NCBI RefSeq assembly: GCF_017874595.1
Contig: NZ_JAGILA010000004.1
Location: 62,001 to 126,000 of the forward strand
Source of the DNA: Sinorhizobium kostiense
Lineage (GTDB): Bacteria; Pseudomonadota; Alphaproteobacteria; Rhizobiales; Rhizobiaceae
Direction: 5' to 3'
Length of the DNA: 64,000 nucleotides
In this document: one piece after another, positions 7,783-16,915 of the stretch
Position numbering within the stretch: position 1 is the first letter of the stretch
How the letters are laid out: the number at the start of each line of letters is the position of its first letter
The notes under the pieces: generated by a model
Databases searched by the model: none
What the model was told of the DNA's origin: nothing
The model's input: the letters and a program-made list of their open reading frames with translations, nothing else
Translations under genes and position numbers: made by a program

Positions 7783-8850
7783 TTGAGTTTGAGCGCAATT
7801 GAGCGAGGGAGCGGCCGCCGGCGTGCCCGTTCCCGCAAGATCGTTGCCACGGCGCTGCAATTCCTTGTCGTCGTGGCGACGACCTATCTCGGCCTGCTCG
7901 CCGTCACCTTCTTCATCGGCCGCGTCATCCCGATCGATCCGGTGCTGGCGGTCCTCGGTGACCGCGCACCAGCCCATGTCGTCGACCGGACCCGCGAGGC
8001 GATGGGGCTCAACCTGCCCCTCTACCAGCAATTCTTCATCTATGTGAGGCAGGCGCTTTCCGGCGATTTCGGCGTTTCGGTGCTGACGACCAACCCGGTG
8101 ATGACCGACATCCGACGCGTGTTCCCGGCGACCATCGAGCTCGCGACGCTCGGGACCCTGATCGGGGGCCTGATCGGCGTCCCGCTCGGGGTGCTTGCCG
8201 CCGTCAAACGCGGCAGCATCGCCGATCAGATCGTGCGCGTCATCGGGCTCGTCGGCTATTCCGTGCCGATCTTCTGGCTGGCGCTTCTGGCGCTCCTCGT
8301 CTTCTATGCGCGGCTGCAATGGGTCGCCTACCCCGGCCGCATCGACATCGTCTATGAATACACCTTTACGCCGATCACCGGCTTCTACCTCGTCGACGCG
8401 CTCTGGCAGGGACAATGGGACGTGTTCCGGGACGTCTTCCGGCATATCATCCTGCCGGCCTCTCTGCTCGGCTATTTCTCGCTCGCTTATATCAGCCGCA
8501 TGACCCGCAGCTTCATGCTGAACGAGCTGCAGCAGGAATATATCGTTGCCGCGCGCGCCAAAGGCCTTTCCGAGGCGCGGATCATCTGGGGCCACGCGCT
8601 GCGCAATGCGGCGGTGCCGCTCGTCACCGTGATTGCCCTTTCCTATGCCGGGCTGCTCGAAGGCTCAGTGCTCACCGAGACGGTGTTCGCCTGGCCGGGG
8701 CTCGGCCTCTACATCACCAATTCACTGCAGAATGCCGACATGAACGCCGTGCTCGGCGGTACGATCATCATCGGGTCGGTCTTCATCGGCATCAATCTCC
8801 TGTCCGATCTGCTCTATCGGACGCTTGACCCGAGGACGCGCGCGCGATGA
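7783..8850 (+). CDS. ABC peptide importer permease, DppB type
   Basis: A 355-residue inner-membrane permease of the DppB/OppB type with about six membrane helices and the EAA-loop near the C-terminal third (VAARAKGLSEARIIWGHALR). The start is an unusual TTG at 7783, supported by GAGAGGA eight bases upstream; the next in-frame Met is about 70 residues in, after conserved sequence. The stop overlaps the next start by 4 bp, indicating coupled translation. Confidence 0.88.
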   Translation: MSLSAIERGSGRRRARSRKIVATALQFLVVVATTYLGLLAVTFFIGRVIPIDPVLAVLGDRAPAHVVDRTREAMGLNLPLYQQFFIYVRQALSGDFGVSVLTTNPVMTDIRRVFPATIELATLGTLIGGLIGVPLGVLAAVKRGSIADQIVRVIGLVGYSVPIFWLALLALLVFYARLQWVAYPGRIDIVYEYTFTPITGFYLVDALWQGQWDVFRDVFRHIILPASLLGYFSLAYISRMTRSFMLNELQQEYIVAARAKGLSEARIIWGHALRNAAVPLVTVIALSYAGLLEGSVLTETVFAWPGLGLYITNSLQNADMNAVLGGTIIIGSVFIGINLLSDLLYRTLDPRTRAR

Positions 8851-9779
8851 GCCTGGCCACGGAAACCCGCCCGACGACGCGCCGGGAATGGCTGCTCTCC
8901 GATCGTCCGCAGTCGCGCCTGCAGGCGCGGCTGGGCCGCGCCTACATGACTTGGCGCCGCTTCTCGGCGAACCGCCTCGCCGTTGCCGGACTTCTGATCC
9001 TGTTGGCACTGGTCCTCGTTGCGGCCTTTGCCGATCAGATCGCGCCGCATTCGCCCTTCGTCGGCAATCTCGCCGGCGCGCGGCTTCTGCCGCCGGGCAG
9101 CGACGGATACCTGCTCGGCACCGACGACCAGGGGCGCGATATCCTGTCGCGGCTGATCCATGGTTCGCGGCTGACGCTCATGGTCGTCGCGCTCGTCGCG
9201 ATCATCGCCGCGCCCGTCGGCCTGATCGTCGGCGCGGTCGCCGGCTATGCCGGCGGCTGGATCGATGCCATCCTCATGCGCGTCACCGATATCTTTCTCG
9301 CCTTCCCGAAGCTCGTCCTGGCGCTCGCCTTCGTCGCCGCCCTCGGTCCAGGGATCGAAAACGCCGTCATCGCCATCGCGATCACCTCCTGGCCGCCTTA
9401 TGCGCGCATCGCCCGCGCCGAGACGCTGACGGTGCGCAATTCCGACTACATCGCCGCGGTTCGGCTGATGGGGGCGTCGCCCATGCGCATCGTCATCCGG
9501 CACGTGATGCCGATGTGCCTGTCATCGCTGATCGTCCGCGTCACGCTCGACATGGCGGGCATCATTCTGACGGCGGCGGGCCTGGGTTTCCTCGGCCTCG
9601 GTGCACAACCGCCGCTCCCCGAATGGGGCGCGATGATCGCCTCCGGCCGCCGTTTCATCCTCGACCAATGGTGGGTTGCCACCATGCCCGGCATCGCGAT
9701 CCTCATCGTCAGCCTCGGCTTCAACCTTCTCGGCGACGGCTTACGCGATGCGCTCGATCCGCGGGAGAGCGGCCAATGA
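8847..9779 (+). CDS. ABC peptide importer permease, DppC type
   Basis: A 310-residue DppC/OppC permease. It shows the typical LLGTDDQGRDILSRLIHGSR segment after TM1 and the EAA-loop (AAVRLMGASPMRIVIRHVMP). It pairs with the upstream DppB-type protein to form the channel. ATG 8847 overlaps the upstream stop (ATGA), and its own stop overlaps the next start in the same way, so the operon is tightly coupled. Confidence 0.9.
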   Translation: MSLATETRPTTRREWLLSDRPQSRLQARLGRAYMTWRRFSANRLAVAGLLILLALVLVAAFADQIAPHSPFVGNLAGARLLPPGSDGYLLGTDDQGRDILSRLIHGSRLTLMVVALVAIIAAPVGLIVGAVAGYAGGWIDAILMRVTDIFLAFPKLVLALAFVAALGPGIENAVIAIAITSWPPYARIARAETLTVRNSDYIAAVRLMGASPMRIVIRHVMPMCLSSLIVRVTLDMAGIILTAAGLGFLGLGAQPPLPEWGAMIASGRRFILDQWWVATMPGIAILIVSLGFNLLGDGLRDALDPRESGQ

Positions 9780-10609
9780 GTGCGCTTCTGACGGTCGAGG
9801 ATCTGAGGGTTTGCTTTCCGACGCGTACCGGCATGGTCGAGGCGGTGCGGGGTGTTTCCTTCGCCCTCGGACGCGAGCGCCTCGGCATCGTCGGCGAGAG
9901 CGGTTCCGGCAAGTCGCAGACCGGCAGGGCGATCATGGGATTGACGCCGCCACAGGCGCAAGTAACGGCAAGGACGCTCTCCTTCGATGGCATCGAGCTT
10001 CTGTCGGCCCCGCCGAAACTCCGCCGAAGCCTCCGCGGGAAGCGCATCGCGATGATCCTGCAGGACCCGAAATATTCGCTGAACCCGGTGATGAGCATCG
10101 GCCGGCAGATCGTCGAGACATTGCGAGAGCACGAGGACGTCTCGGGCGCGGAGGCCCGTGAGCGGGCGCTGGAGATGCTTGCCGCCGTCCAGATCCGCGA
10201 CCCGAAGCGCGTCTTCGGGCTCTATCCGCACGAAGTCTCCGGCGGCATGGGCCAGCGGGCGATGATCGCGATGATGCTCGTGGCCGGGCCGGAACTGCTG
10301 ATTGCCGACGAGCCGACATCGGCGCTCGACGTGACGGTGCAACTCGAGGTGTTGTCGATCCTCGACAAACTGGTTGCCGAGCGCGGGATGGGACTGATCT
10401 TCGTCTCGCACGATCTGAGGCTCGTCTCGTCCTTCTGCGATCGCGTGCTCGTCATGTATGCGGGCCGGATCGTCGAGGAGCTTGCCGCCTCCGACCTCGC
10501 CAATGCCAAGCACCCATATACCCAAGGGCTCTTCAATTGCATGCCGGTGATCGGCGCCGATCGCCATCCCCTGCCAGTTCTCGAACGCAAGCCGGAGTGG
10601 GCGCTATGA
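9776..10609 (+). CDS. ABC peptide importer ATPase, DppD type
   Basis: A 277-residue ATPase with Walker A GESGSGKSQ, signature SGGMGQR, Walker B LLIADEPTSALD and switch His (FVSHD). It is shorter than the usual 320-335 residues of DppD because the C-terminal Oligo_HPY region is cut to a stub (KHPYTQGLFNCMP and about 25 more residues). Start and stop both overlap the neighbours by 4 bp. It energises peptide uptake together with the next gene. Confidence 0.88.
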   Translation: MSALLTVEDLRVCFPTRTGMVEAVRGVSFALGRERLGIVGESGSGKSQTGRAIMGLTPPQAQVTARTLSFDGIELLSAPPKLRRSLRGKRIAMILQDPKYSLNPVMSIGRQIVETLREHEDVSGAEARERALEMLAAVQIRDPKRVFGLYPHEVSGGMGQRAMIAMMLVAGPELLIADEPTSALDVTVQLEVLSILDKLVAERGMGLIFVSHDLRLVSSFCDRVLVMYAGRIVEELAASDLANAKHPYTQGLFNCMPVIGADRHPLPVLERKPEWAL

Positions 10610-11397
10610 GCGCGATCGTCTCGGTCGAGAACCTCAGCGTCGTCTTCGACGACTTCACCGCGCTTGACAATGTCAGCATCGATGTCTTCGCAGGGGAGTC
10701 CTTCGGACTTGTCGGCGAGTCCGGCTCGGGCAAGTCGACGCTGCTGCGTTCAATTGCGGGGCTTGCGCCCCCAGCCGGGGGCACGATGCGGATCACCGGA
10801 CGGGAGCTTCGCGGCAGAGACCGCGACAAGGCCTTTTACCGTGCAGTGCAAATGGTCTTCCAGGATCCCTACGGGTCGCTGCATCCGCGCCAGACGATCG
10901 ACCGGCAGCTCATGGAGCCGCTCGCGATCCACGGCGCCCGTGATGGCGAGCGCCGCATCTTGAAAGCGCTTGACGAGGTGGGCCTGGGCTCCGGATTTCG
11001 ATTCCGTTATCCCCATCAGCTTTCCGGCGGCCAGCGGCAGCGCGTGGCAATCGCCCGCGCACTGATCCTCGAACCCTCGATCCTGCTCCTCGACGAGCCG
11101 ACTTCGGCGCTCGATGCGTCGGTCCAGGCGGAAGTGCTGAACCTGCTCGAGCAGGTGCGGCACGACCGAAAGCTGACCTTCGTCATGGTCAGCCATGACC
11201 TCGGCGTCGTCACCCACATGTGCGACCGCCTGGCGGTGATGCAGGGCGGGCGTGTGGTCGAGCGACTAACCTCGGACGATCTCGCGGGTGGCCGCATCGA
11301 CGAGGACTATACGCGCAACCTGATGGTGGCGAGCAAAGGGTTCCGCCGCCATGCGGAGCCGATCACACAAGGCGCCGCCTCCCCCTCCCGACCTTGA
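10606..11397 (+). CDS. ABC peptide importer ATPase, DppF type
   Basis: A 263-residue ATPase: Walker A GESGSGKST, Q-loop VFQDPYGSLHPRQ, signature SGGQRQR, Walker B ILLLDEPTSALD and MVSHD. It too lacks the C-terminal cysteine-rich Oligo_HPY extension of typical DppF proteins. ATG 10606 overlaps the preceding stop. Last gene of the importer; a 127-bp gap precedes the next gene, in which I see no strong terminator. Confidence 0.88.
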   Translation: MSAIVSVENLSVVFDDFTALDNVSIDVFAGESFGLVGESGSGKSTLLRSIAGLAPPAGGTMRITGRELRGRDRDKAFYRAVQMVFQDPYGSLHPRQTIDRQLMEPLAIHGARDGERRILKALDEVGLGSGFRFRYPHQLSGGQRQRVAIARALILEPSILLLDEPTSALDASVQAEVLNLLEQVRHDRKLTFVMVSHDLGVVTHMCDRLAVMQGGRVVERLTSDDLAGGRIDEDYTRNLMVASKGFRRHAEPITQGAASPSRP

Positions 11398-11524
11398 GCG
11401 CACGGCCTCCCCACGCTCCCGCAGATGTGTAGGCGGCCACAACCGGCTTTGCTTGCCGGGGTCCGCACAAAGGCGCAGAATGGCCAGCTGCTGGGGCAAT
11501 GGTTCACCGTGGGAGGAGCGAATC

Positions 11525-12964
11525 ATGAACGATGTCAGCCTCACCGATCTGCATGGCGGAAGGACGACGGTCAGCGCCGAGGCCGTCGAAGCCCTCGCGA
11601 AGCGGCTACGCGGCCGCGTGCTGAATGGGAGAGATCCGGAATATGACGAGGTGCGCGCCATCTGGAATGCGATGATCGATCGCAGGCCGGGCCTGATCGT
11701 TCGCTGCGCCGGGGCTTCCGACGTGATCCATGCTGTCCGCTTCGCGGCGGAAAACCAACTGCTCCTCGCGGTGCGCGGCGGCGGACACAACATCGCCGGC
11801 AATGCCGTCTGCGAGGGCGGATTGATGATCGATCTCTCGCCGATGAAATCGGTGCATGTGGATCCGACGACAAAGCGGGCATGGGTGGAGCCTGGCGCGA
11901 CGCTTGCCGACGTCGACAAGGAAACCCAGGCTTTCGGCCTGGCGCTGCCAGTCGGCATCAATTCCACTACGGGCATTGCCGGCCTCACGCTTGGCGGAGG
12001 CTTCGGCTGGACCACCCGCAAATTCGGATTGACGGTCGACAACCTGCTGTCCGCCGATATGGTGACGGCCAATGGTGAGCTTGTGCGTGCAGGCCCGGCG
12101 GAGCACCGCGACCTGTTCTGGGCCCTCAGGGGCGGTGGTGGGAACTTCGGCATAGTCACCGCCTTTGAATTCGCCCTGCAGGACCTCGGGCCGGAGGTTC
12201 TCTCAGGCCTCGTCGTGCACCCCTTCGGCGATGCGGGAAACGTACTCAGGCAATACAGACAGGCGCTTAAAGCCGCACCGGACGAACTCACCTGCTGGGT
12301 CGTGCTGCGTCTTGCGCCGCCGCTGCCGTTCATTCCCGCCGAATGGCACGGCAAGGAAGTTCTCGTACTTGCCATGTGCTATTGCGGCGATCTCGTGGCC
12401 GGCGAGGAGGCGACGGCCGCCTTGCGCGCGATCGGCCAACCGATTGCCGACGTTGTCAGCCCCCACTCCTTCGTCGCCTGGCAGCAGGCCTTCGACCCGC
12501 TGCTCGCGCCGGGTGCGCGCAACTACTGGAAGAGCCATGATTTCTTGGAGCTTTCCGATGCAGCGATCGGCGTCCTGCTCGACGCCATACGGCAGTTGCC
12601 GGGACCGGAATGCGAAATCTTCATCGGCCATGTCGGCGGCGCGGCAGGTCGGATCGCGGCGGAGGAAACCGCCTTCCCCCAGCGTAATTCGCATTTCGTG
12701 ATGAATGTGCACGCTCGCTGGCGCGAACCGGCAATGGACCAGGCCTGTATCGACTGGGCGCGACAAATCTTCGAGGCGGCGAAGCCCCATGCCGCCGGTA
12801 CCGCTTACATCAACTTCATGCCTGAGGACGAGGTCGATCGGGTCGCTGCGGCCTACGGCGGCAATTACGCGCGGCTCGCCGAGGTCAAGCGCCGCTACGA
12901 TCCTCAGAACCTCTTCCGCATGAACCAGAATGTGCGGCCGGTGGAAATACGCGGAGCGGCATGA
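11525..12964 (+). CDS. FAD-binding (BBE-type) oxidoreductase
   Basis: A 479-residue flavoprotein of the FAD_binding_4/berberine-bridge class. The FAD domain shows VRGGGHNIAG, whose His is the usual covalent attachment site, and GIAGLTLGGGFGWTTRKFGL; I see no cysteine at the position that makes the second FAD bond in bicovalent members. The C-terminal BBE segment ends with YGGNYARLAEVKRRYDPQNL. It probably oxidises a sugar, alcohol or secondary metabolite. No signal peptide. ATG 11525 follows GGGAGGAG. Confidence 0.85.
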   Translation: MNDVSLTDLHGGRTTVSAEAVEALAKRLRGRVLNGRDPEYDEVRAIWNAMIDRRPGLIVRCAGASDVIHAVRFAAENQLLLAVRGGGHNIAGNAVCEGGLMIDLSPMKSVHVDPTTKRAWVEPGATLADVDKETQAFGLALPVGINSTTGIAGLTLGGGFGWTTRKFGLTVDNLLSADMVTANGELVRAGPAEHRDLFWALRGGGGNFGIVTAFEFALQDLGPEVLSGLVVHPFGDAGNVLRQYRQALKAAPDELTCWVVLRLAPPLPFIPAEWHGKEVLVLAMCYCGDLVAGEEATAALRAIGQPIADVVSPHSFVAWQQAFDPLLAPGARNYWKSHDFLELSDAAIGVLLDAIRQLPGPECEIFIGHVGGAAGRIAAEETAFPQRNSHFVMNVHARWREPAMDQACIDWARQIFEAAKPHAAGTAYINFMPEDEVDRVAAAYGGNYARLAEVKRRYDPQNLFRMNQNVRPVEIRGAA

Positions 12965-13060
12965 GCGGGGGCGGATGGCCGCGATGCAGTCGTCGAGCGG
13001 GGAGCGGAGTTCATCCGCATCCCGCTCAGCCTGAACGAGCAAACTCAAGGAGGAGATCAG

Positions 13061-13474
13061 ATGTTGTCGATGCGATTGTCCGCGGTGGCCGCTCTTGCCG
13101 TATCCATGGCCCTGGGCTCGGCGAACATCGCCGCCGCTCAGGCGGCCGATACGCCCGAGGAGCAGGAACCCGCGCCGGAGGCGCCTCAGCAGCCGGCGGA
13201 AACGCCCGCTCCGGATCAGGAGACCCAGGCCGATCAGCCGCAAGCGATGCCGCGCGACATGGCGCGCCCGGGCCGCATGGGCGTTCACGGCAGGATGATG
13301 CGCGGGCGTGGGCACATGATGAAGGTCATGTTCGCGATCGCTGATGCCGACGGCAACGACTCGCTCTCCTTCGAGGAGATCAGCACCATTCACCGGCGCA
13401 TCTTCGACGCGATCGACGCCGACGGTAATGGCGAGGTCACGCAGGAGGAGGTCCAGACTTTCATGCGGGAATAG
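13061..13474 (+). CDS. Periplasmic EF-hand calcium-binding protein
   Basis: A 137-residue exported protein: signal peptide (residues 1-28, ending near AAAQA), an acidic Pro/Glu/Gln-rich linker (about 30-65), a Met/Arg/Gly/His-rich patch (about 66-86), then two canonical EF-hand loops, DADGNDSLSFEE and DADGNGEVTQEE. It should bind Ca2+ in the periplasm. ATG 13061 follows GGAGGAG. The partner is unknown; the upstream flavoprotein is about 100 bp away and may share a transcript. Confidence 0.87.
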   Translation: MLSMRLSAVAALAVSMALGSANIAAAQAADTPEEQEPAPEAPQQPAETPAPDQETQADQPQAMPRDMARPGRMGVHGRMMRGRGHMMKVMFAIADADGNDSLSFEEISTIHRRIFDAIDADGNGEVTQEEVQTFMRE

Positions 13475-13550
13475 CGTCGGCTGGCATCTCGCCCGAACCG
13501 CCGTGTTTCGGGCGAGATGCAGGGAACGCAGCAGCATTCCGGGGGAACGG

Positions 13551-13928
13551 ATGGGGAAATTTCAGCTGAAACGTGTCTATGAGGCGCCGCGTCCGGAGGA
13601 TGGGACGCGCATTCTCGTCGACCGACTGTGGCCGCGCGGCATCGCCAAGGACAAGGCGCGGATCGACCTTTGGCTTAAGGAGATCGCACCGAGCGACGCG
13701 CTGCGCAAGCGCTTCCATGGCAAGCCGGATGAATGGGGCGCTTTCTGTGAATCCTATGCCGCCGAACTCCAAGGTGAGGCGGCACAGGCGGCGGCAAGCG
13801 AACTTTTCAAGTTTCGGGCGCAGGGTCCGGTGACGCTGCTTTATGCGGCGCGGGACGAGAGCCGCAATAACGCAGTTGCACTGAAGACATGGCTGGAACG
13901 ACATCGGGGAGGGGGCTTGCCGGGGTAG
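13551..13928 (+). CDS. DUF488 family protein
   Basis: A 125-residue DUF488 protein with the family signatures ILVDRLWPRGI near residues 21-31, LWLKEIAPSD at about 43-52 and LLYAARD near 97. Function unknown. ATG 13551 has GGGGGA just upstream. Cytoplasmic. It follows the EF-hand gene by 76 bp, with no obvious functional link. Confidence 0.87.
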   Translation: MGKFQLKRVYEAPRPEDGTRILVDRLWPRGIAKDKARIDLWLKEIAPSDALRKRFHGKPDEWGAFCESYAAELQGEAAQAAASELFKFRAQGPVTLLYAARDESRNNAVALKTWLERHRGGGLPG

Positions 13929-14101
13929 CGCAGTGAGAGAGCCGGCCGGGCGCGATCTTGGACCTCGCGTCCGCCTACTCGCGCATTGCGCACTTCCTCA
14001 TCAGCGCTGATCTTGGCCATGGTTCCGTATTGCCTGAGGGGCAGATGGAGAGAACATCTCTGAGCGGGCCGTGACCGCTGCCCGCCGAATCCGCAGAACC
14101 T

Positions 14102-15205
14102 TCAGGTGTTGAACCGGAAGTGGATCACGTCGCCGTCCTGGACGACATAATCCTTGCCTTCGTCGCGCGCCTTGCCGGCTTCCTTCGCGCCGGTCTCGCC
14201 GCCGCACGCAATGAAGTCGTCATAGGCGATCGTGTTGGCGCGGATGAAGCCACGCTCGAAGTCCGAGTGGATGACGCCGGCCGCCTGAGGCGCTTTCGTG
14301 CCGCGCGGGATCGTCCAGGCGCGCGTTTCCTTCGGGCCGACCGTGAAATAGGTGATGAGATCGAGCAGCTTGTAGCCGGCGCGGATCAACCGGTCGAGGC
14401 CGGCCTCTTCGAGACCAAGCGCGGCAAGAAACTCCTTCGCCTCCTCTTCCGGCAATTGCGCCACCTCGGATTCGATCGCGGCCGAGATGATGACCGTGCC
14501 GGCGCCTTGAGCCTTGGCCATCTCCTCCACGGCCCGGGTATGTTCGTTGCCCGTTGCGGCATCGCCCTCGGCGACGTTGCAGACGTAGAGAACCGGATGG
14601 GCGGTCAGCAGATTGAGGCCCTGAAGGATACGCAGCTCGTCCGCATCGAGCTTCGGCAAGAGAGTGCGCACCGGCTTGCCCTCCTGCAGGAGTTTCAGCG
14701 CGGCATCCATGATGGGCAGTTGCGCCATCGACTCCTTGTCCTTACCGGTGGCGCGCTTGCGCGTCTGCTCCGTACGCCGCTCGAGGCTTTCGAGATCGGC
14801 AAGCATCAGTTCGGTCTCGATCGTCTCGGCGTCCTCGACCGGATGGATGCGGCCTTCCACATGGGTGATGTCGTCGTCCTCGAAGCAGCGCAGCACATGA
14901 ACCACGGCATCGACCTCGCGGATGTTGGCGAGGAACTGGTTGCCGAGGCCTTCGCCCTTGGAGGCGCCCCGCACCAGGCCGGCGATGTCGACGAAGGAGA
15001 TGCGCGTCGGGATGATCTCCTTCGATTTGGCAATGTCGGCGAGCTTGCGCATGCGCGGATCCGGTACGGCGACTTCGCCGGTGTTCGGTTCGATCGTGCA
15101 GAAGGGATAATTCGCAGCCTGTGCCGCCGCCGTTTTGGTGAGCGCGTTGAAGAGTGTCGACTTGCCGACATTCGGCAGCCCGACGATACCGCATTTGAAG
15201 CCCAT
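14102..15205 (-). CDS. ychF: Redox-regulated ATPase YchF (Obg-like)
   Basis: A 367-residue OLA1/YchF protein with P-loop GLPNVGKS, the switch region [20 protein letters not shown], the altered G4 motif NVAE that gives ATP preference, and a C-terminal TGS domain ending [10 protein letters not shown]. It is a ribosome-associated ATPase in translation and stress. ATG 15205 is chosen over an in-frame TTG six bases upstream. Its neighbourhood with pth and rplY is conserved in many bacteria. Confidence 0.96.
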   Translation of the reverse strand: MGFKCGIVGLPNVGKSTLFNALTKTAAAQAANYPFCTIEPNTGEVAVPDPRMRKLADIAKSKEIIPTRISFVDIAGLVRGASKGEGLGNQFLANIREVDAVVHVLRCFEDDDITHVEGRIHPVEDAETIETELMLADLESLERRTEQTRKRATGKDKESMAQLPIMDAALKLLQEGKPVRTLLPKLDADELRILQGLNLLTAHPVLYVCNVAEGDAATGNEHTRAVEEMAKAQGAGTVIISAAIESEVAQLPEEEAKEFLAALGLEEAGLDRLIRAGYKLLDLITYFTVGPKETRAWTIPRGTKAPQAAGVIHSDFERGFIRANTIAYDDFIACGGETGAKEAGKARDEGKDYVVQDGDVIHFRFNT

Positions 15206-15352
15206 GGCCAAAAAACCTGTCGTTCTCGAATTGCTTGCGGGTGGCTATGGGATAAAGGAGCGGAGCGGTCAAGTCTTCGCTCCTATTCGGCGGGCTTTCA
15301 CTTGAATGCCCGCAGCTGGCGCGCGATAGTCGTGCAGGATCTCCTACTGCAT

Positions 15353-15444
15353 GTCTTCTTAATCGACCTCGATTTTGGGAGAGGTGCAGCGATTCAAAGT
15401 GCTACAGCGACGTTTGCGCGTCTGATTAGGCGCGCGGCGCTGTA
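15353..15444 (+). repeat. Two-module intergenic palindromic repeat (copy 1)
   Basis: The first module is the imperfect palindrome TTCTTAATCGacctCGATTTTGGGA. The second begins TACAGCG at 15403, contains GCGCGTCTGATTAGGCGCGC and ends GCGCTGTA at 15444. Related copies lie near 44646, 46211, 51803 and 59604. It occupies the 259-bp gap between the divergent ychF and clpS genes and ends about 20 bp before the clpS start. Confidence 0.65.
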
Positions 15445-15464
15445 TGTCATCAGCGGGTGGACCG

Positions 15465-15776
15465 ATGAGTGACAATGACGCTGCCGCAAAGCCGAAGATC
15501 AAGACCAAGCCCAAGCTCGAGCGCCCGAGGCTCTACAAGGTGATGCTCGTCAACGACGACTACACGCCGCGCGAATTCGTCGTCATGGTGCTGAAGGCCG
15601 TGTTCCACATGAGTGAGGAGACGGGGTATCGCGTGATGATGACGGCGCACAAGCTCGGTACCTCGGTGGTCGTGGTCTGCGCCCGGGACATTGCCGAGTC
15701 CAAGGCGAAGGAAGCGACCGAGCTCGGCAAGGAGGCGGGTTTCCCGCTATTGTTCACGACCGAGCCGGAGGAGTGA
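15465..15776 (+). CDS. clpS: ATP-dependent Clp protease adaptor ClpS (ClpS2-like paralogue)
   Basis: A 103-residue ClpS adaptor delivering N-degron substrates to ClpAP. The core LYKVMLVNDDYTPREFVV holds the N-end-rule pocket residues, with MMTAHKLG and the closing EAGFPLLFTTEPE. The N terminus has a basic linker (KPKIKTKPKLERP). The sequence looks like the second ClpS of Rhizobiaceae rather than the ClpS1 next to clpA; no clpA is seen here. ATG 15465 is used. Confidence 0.88.
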   Translation: MSDNDAAAKPKIKTKPKLERPRLYKVMLVNDDYTPREFVVMVLKAVFHMSEETGYRVMMTAHKLGTSVVVVCARDIAESKAKEATELGKEAGFPLLFTTEPEE

Positions 15777-15789
15777 GTCCCGGCCCTGG

Positions 15790-16005
15790 CTACGCAACCG
15801 CGGCCGAGCGCGGAGCCGGTTCGGCATCCTTTGGCTTGTCCGTGTCGAACGGGCATCCTATCGAAAGCTCGGGATTGATGCGGGCGCGCATCGTCGCTTC
15901 GAATTCGTCCCGGACCCGGACGATCTGCTTGCGCAGCCACTGGTGAGCCGGGTCGCGATCGCGACGGGAGTGCCAGAAGACGACCGATCCAAATAACGTC
16001 GCCAT
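15790..16005 (-). CDS. Short protein resembling a LysR regulator C terminus
   Basis: A 71-residue frame whose ATG (16005) directly follows the pth stop, so it may be translated by coupling. The segment SVVFWHSRRDRDPAHQWLRKQI strongly recalls the end of the effector domain of NahR-type LysR regulators, but there is no HTH or the rest of the domain. It is therefore either a degraded LysR remnant or a small protein that evolved from one. The C-terminal 25 residues are Pro/Ala/Asp-rich. Function unknown. Confidence 0.5.
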   Translation of the reverse strand: MATLFGSVVFWHSRRDRDPAHQWLRKQIVRVRDEFEATMRARINPELSIGCPFDTDKPKDAEPAPRSAAVA

Positions 16006-16725
16006 CTAATCGCCCTTCGCGCCGAACATTTTCTTCAGCATCTCGGCCATAGGGCCGGTCGTCGGGAGCTTTTTCGGCTGAGGTGCACTGCGGGCCTGGT
16101 GGATGTGGGATTGCGCCGTCTGCTTCTTCGGTATTTCAAGCTTTCCCGCGTCGGGCTTGCCGCCGATGGCGAGTGCGAGCTTGTTCAGAAGCTGCGAATC
16201 CTCGCCCTTGACCAGCATCTCCGCGTTATCGGCGATGGTGTCGAGGAGAGGCGAAAGCCAGGCCTGATCCGCCTTGGCGAAATCGCCGAGCACATGCGCG
16301 TGTACCAGGTCCTTGACGCCCGGATGGCCGATCCCGAGGCGAAGGCGGCGGTATTCCTTGCCGCAATGGGCGTCGATCGATTTGATGCCGTTGTGGCCGC
16401 CATGGCCGCCGCCAGTCTTGATGCGCGCCTTGCCGGCGGGGAGATCGAGTTCGTCATAGATCACGACGATGTCCTTTGGCGCGAGCTTGTAAAAGCGCAT
16501 AGCTTCGCCGACGGCCTCGCCGGAGAGATTCATGAAAGTCTGCGGCTTCATCAGAAGCACGCGCTCGCCGGCGATCTCGCCTTCGGCGATCTCCGCCTTG
16601 AACTTCTTCGACCAGGAGGAGAAACCCGGGCGCCGCTGAATGGCATCGACTGCCATGAAACCGATATTGTGGCGGTTGTCCGCATATTTCGGTCCCGGAT
16701 TGCCAAGTCCCGCGATGATCAGCAT
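16006..16725 (-). CDS. pth: Peptidyl-tRNA hydrolase
   Basis: A 239-residue Pth that recycles peptidyl-tRNA. Catalytic and binding residues are visible: [17 protein letters not shown] with catalytic His19, MKPQTFMN, the catalytic Asp in IYDELDLP, and [11 protein letters not shown]. Compared with the about 195-residue bacterial form, it has a C-terminal tail of about 45 residues rich in Lys and Pro that ends [10 protein letters not shown], common in alphaproteobacteria. ATG 16725 follows AGGAG. Confidence 0.96.
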   Translation of the reverse strand: MLIIAGLGNPGPKYADNRHNIGFMAVDAIQRRPGFSSWSKKFKAEIAEGEIAGERVLLMKPQTFMNLSGEAVGEAMRFYKLAPKDIVVIYDELDLPAGKARIKTGGGHGGHNGIKSIDAHCGKEYRRLRLGIGHPGVKDLVHAHVLGDFAKADQAWLSPLLDTIADNAEMLVKGEDSQLLNKLALAIGGKPDAGKLEIPKKQTAQSHIHQARSAPQPKKLPTTGPMAEMLKKMFGAKGD

Positions 16726-16794
16726 GCGGTCAACTCCTGATGCTCTTGCCTGACGCTGACGAGGAGGGCCTGTGCCTCCTATCCCGCCTGCCTT

Positions 16795-16866
16795 ACCCTC
16801 CGCAGCAGCTGCCAAAGGTGGGGCAGCCCTCTCCTGCCCGCAGGAGAGGGCTAGGGTGAGGGGCAT
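16795..16866. repeat. REP-like palindromic element
   Basis: GCCCTCTCCTGCCCGCAGGAGAGGGC is a strong perfect hairpin (stem about 11 bp), followed by TAGGGTGAGGGGCAT. The flank reappears in inverted orientation at 23472-23515 (ATGCCCTCACCATAGCCCTC). It lies in the gap between pth and the solute-binding protein gene. Confidence 0.7.
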
Positions 16867-16915
16867 CCCTCAATCATTTCAACGCAAAACCACTGGTGCT
16901 CGGCTAAGTCAATCT

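Noticed and set aside
6080-7798. 572-codon minus-strand frame
   Set aside because: Shadow of the peptide-binding protein gene; composition is Val/Leu/Asp-Arg rich without domains.
14120-15472. Long plus-strand frame of about 450 codons across ychF
   Set aside because: It is antisense to ychF, which is unmistakable; long opposite frames are normal in GC-rich DNA.
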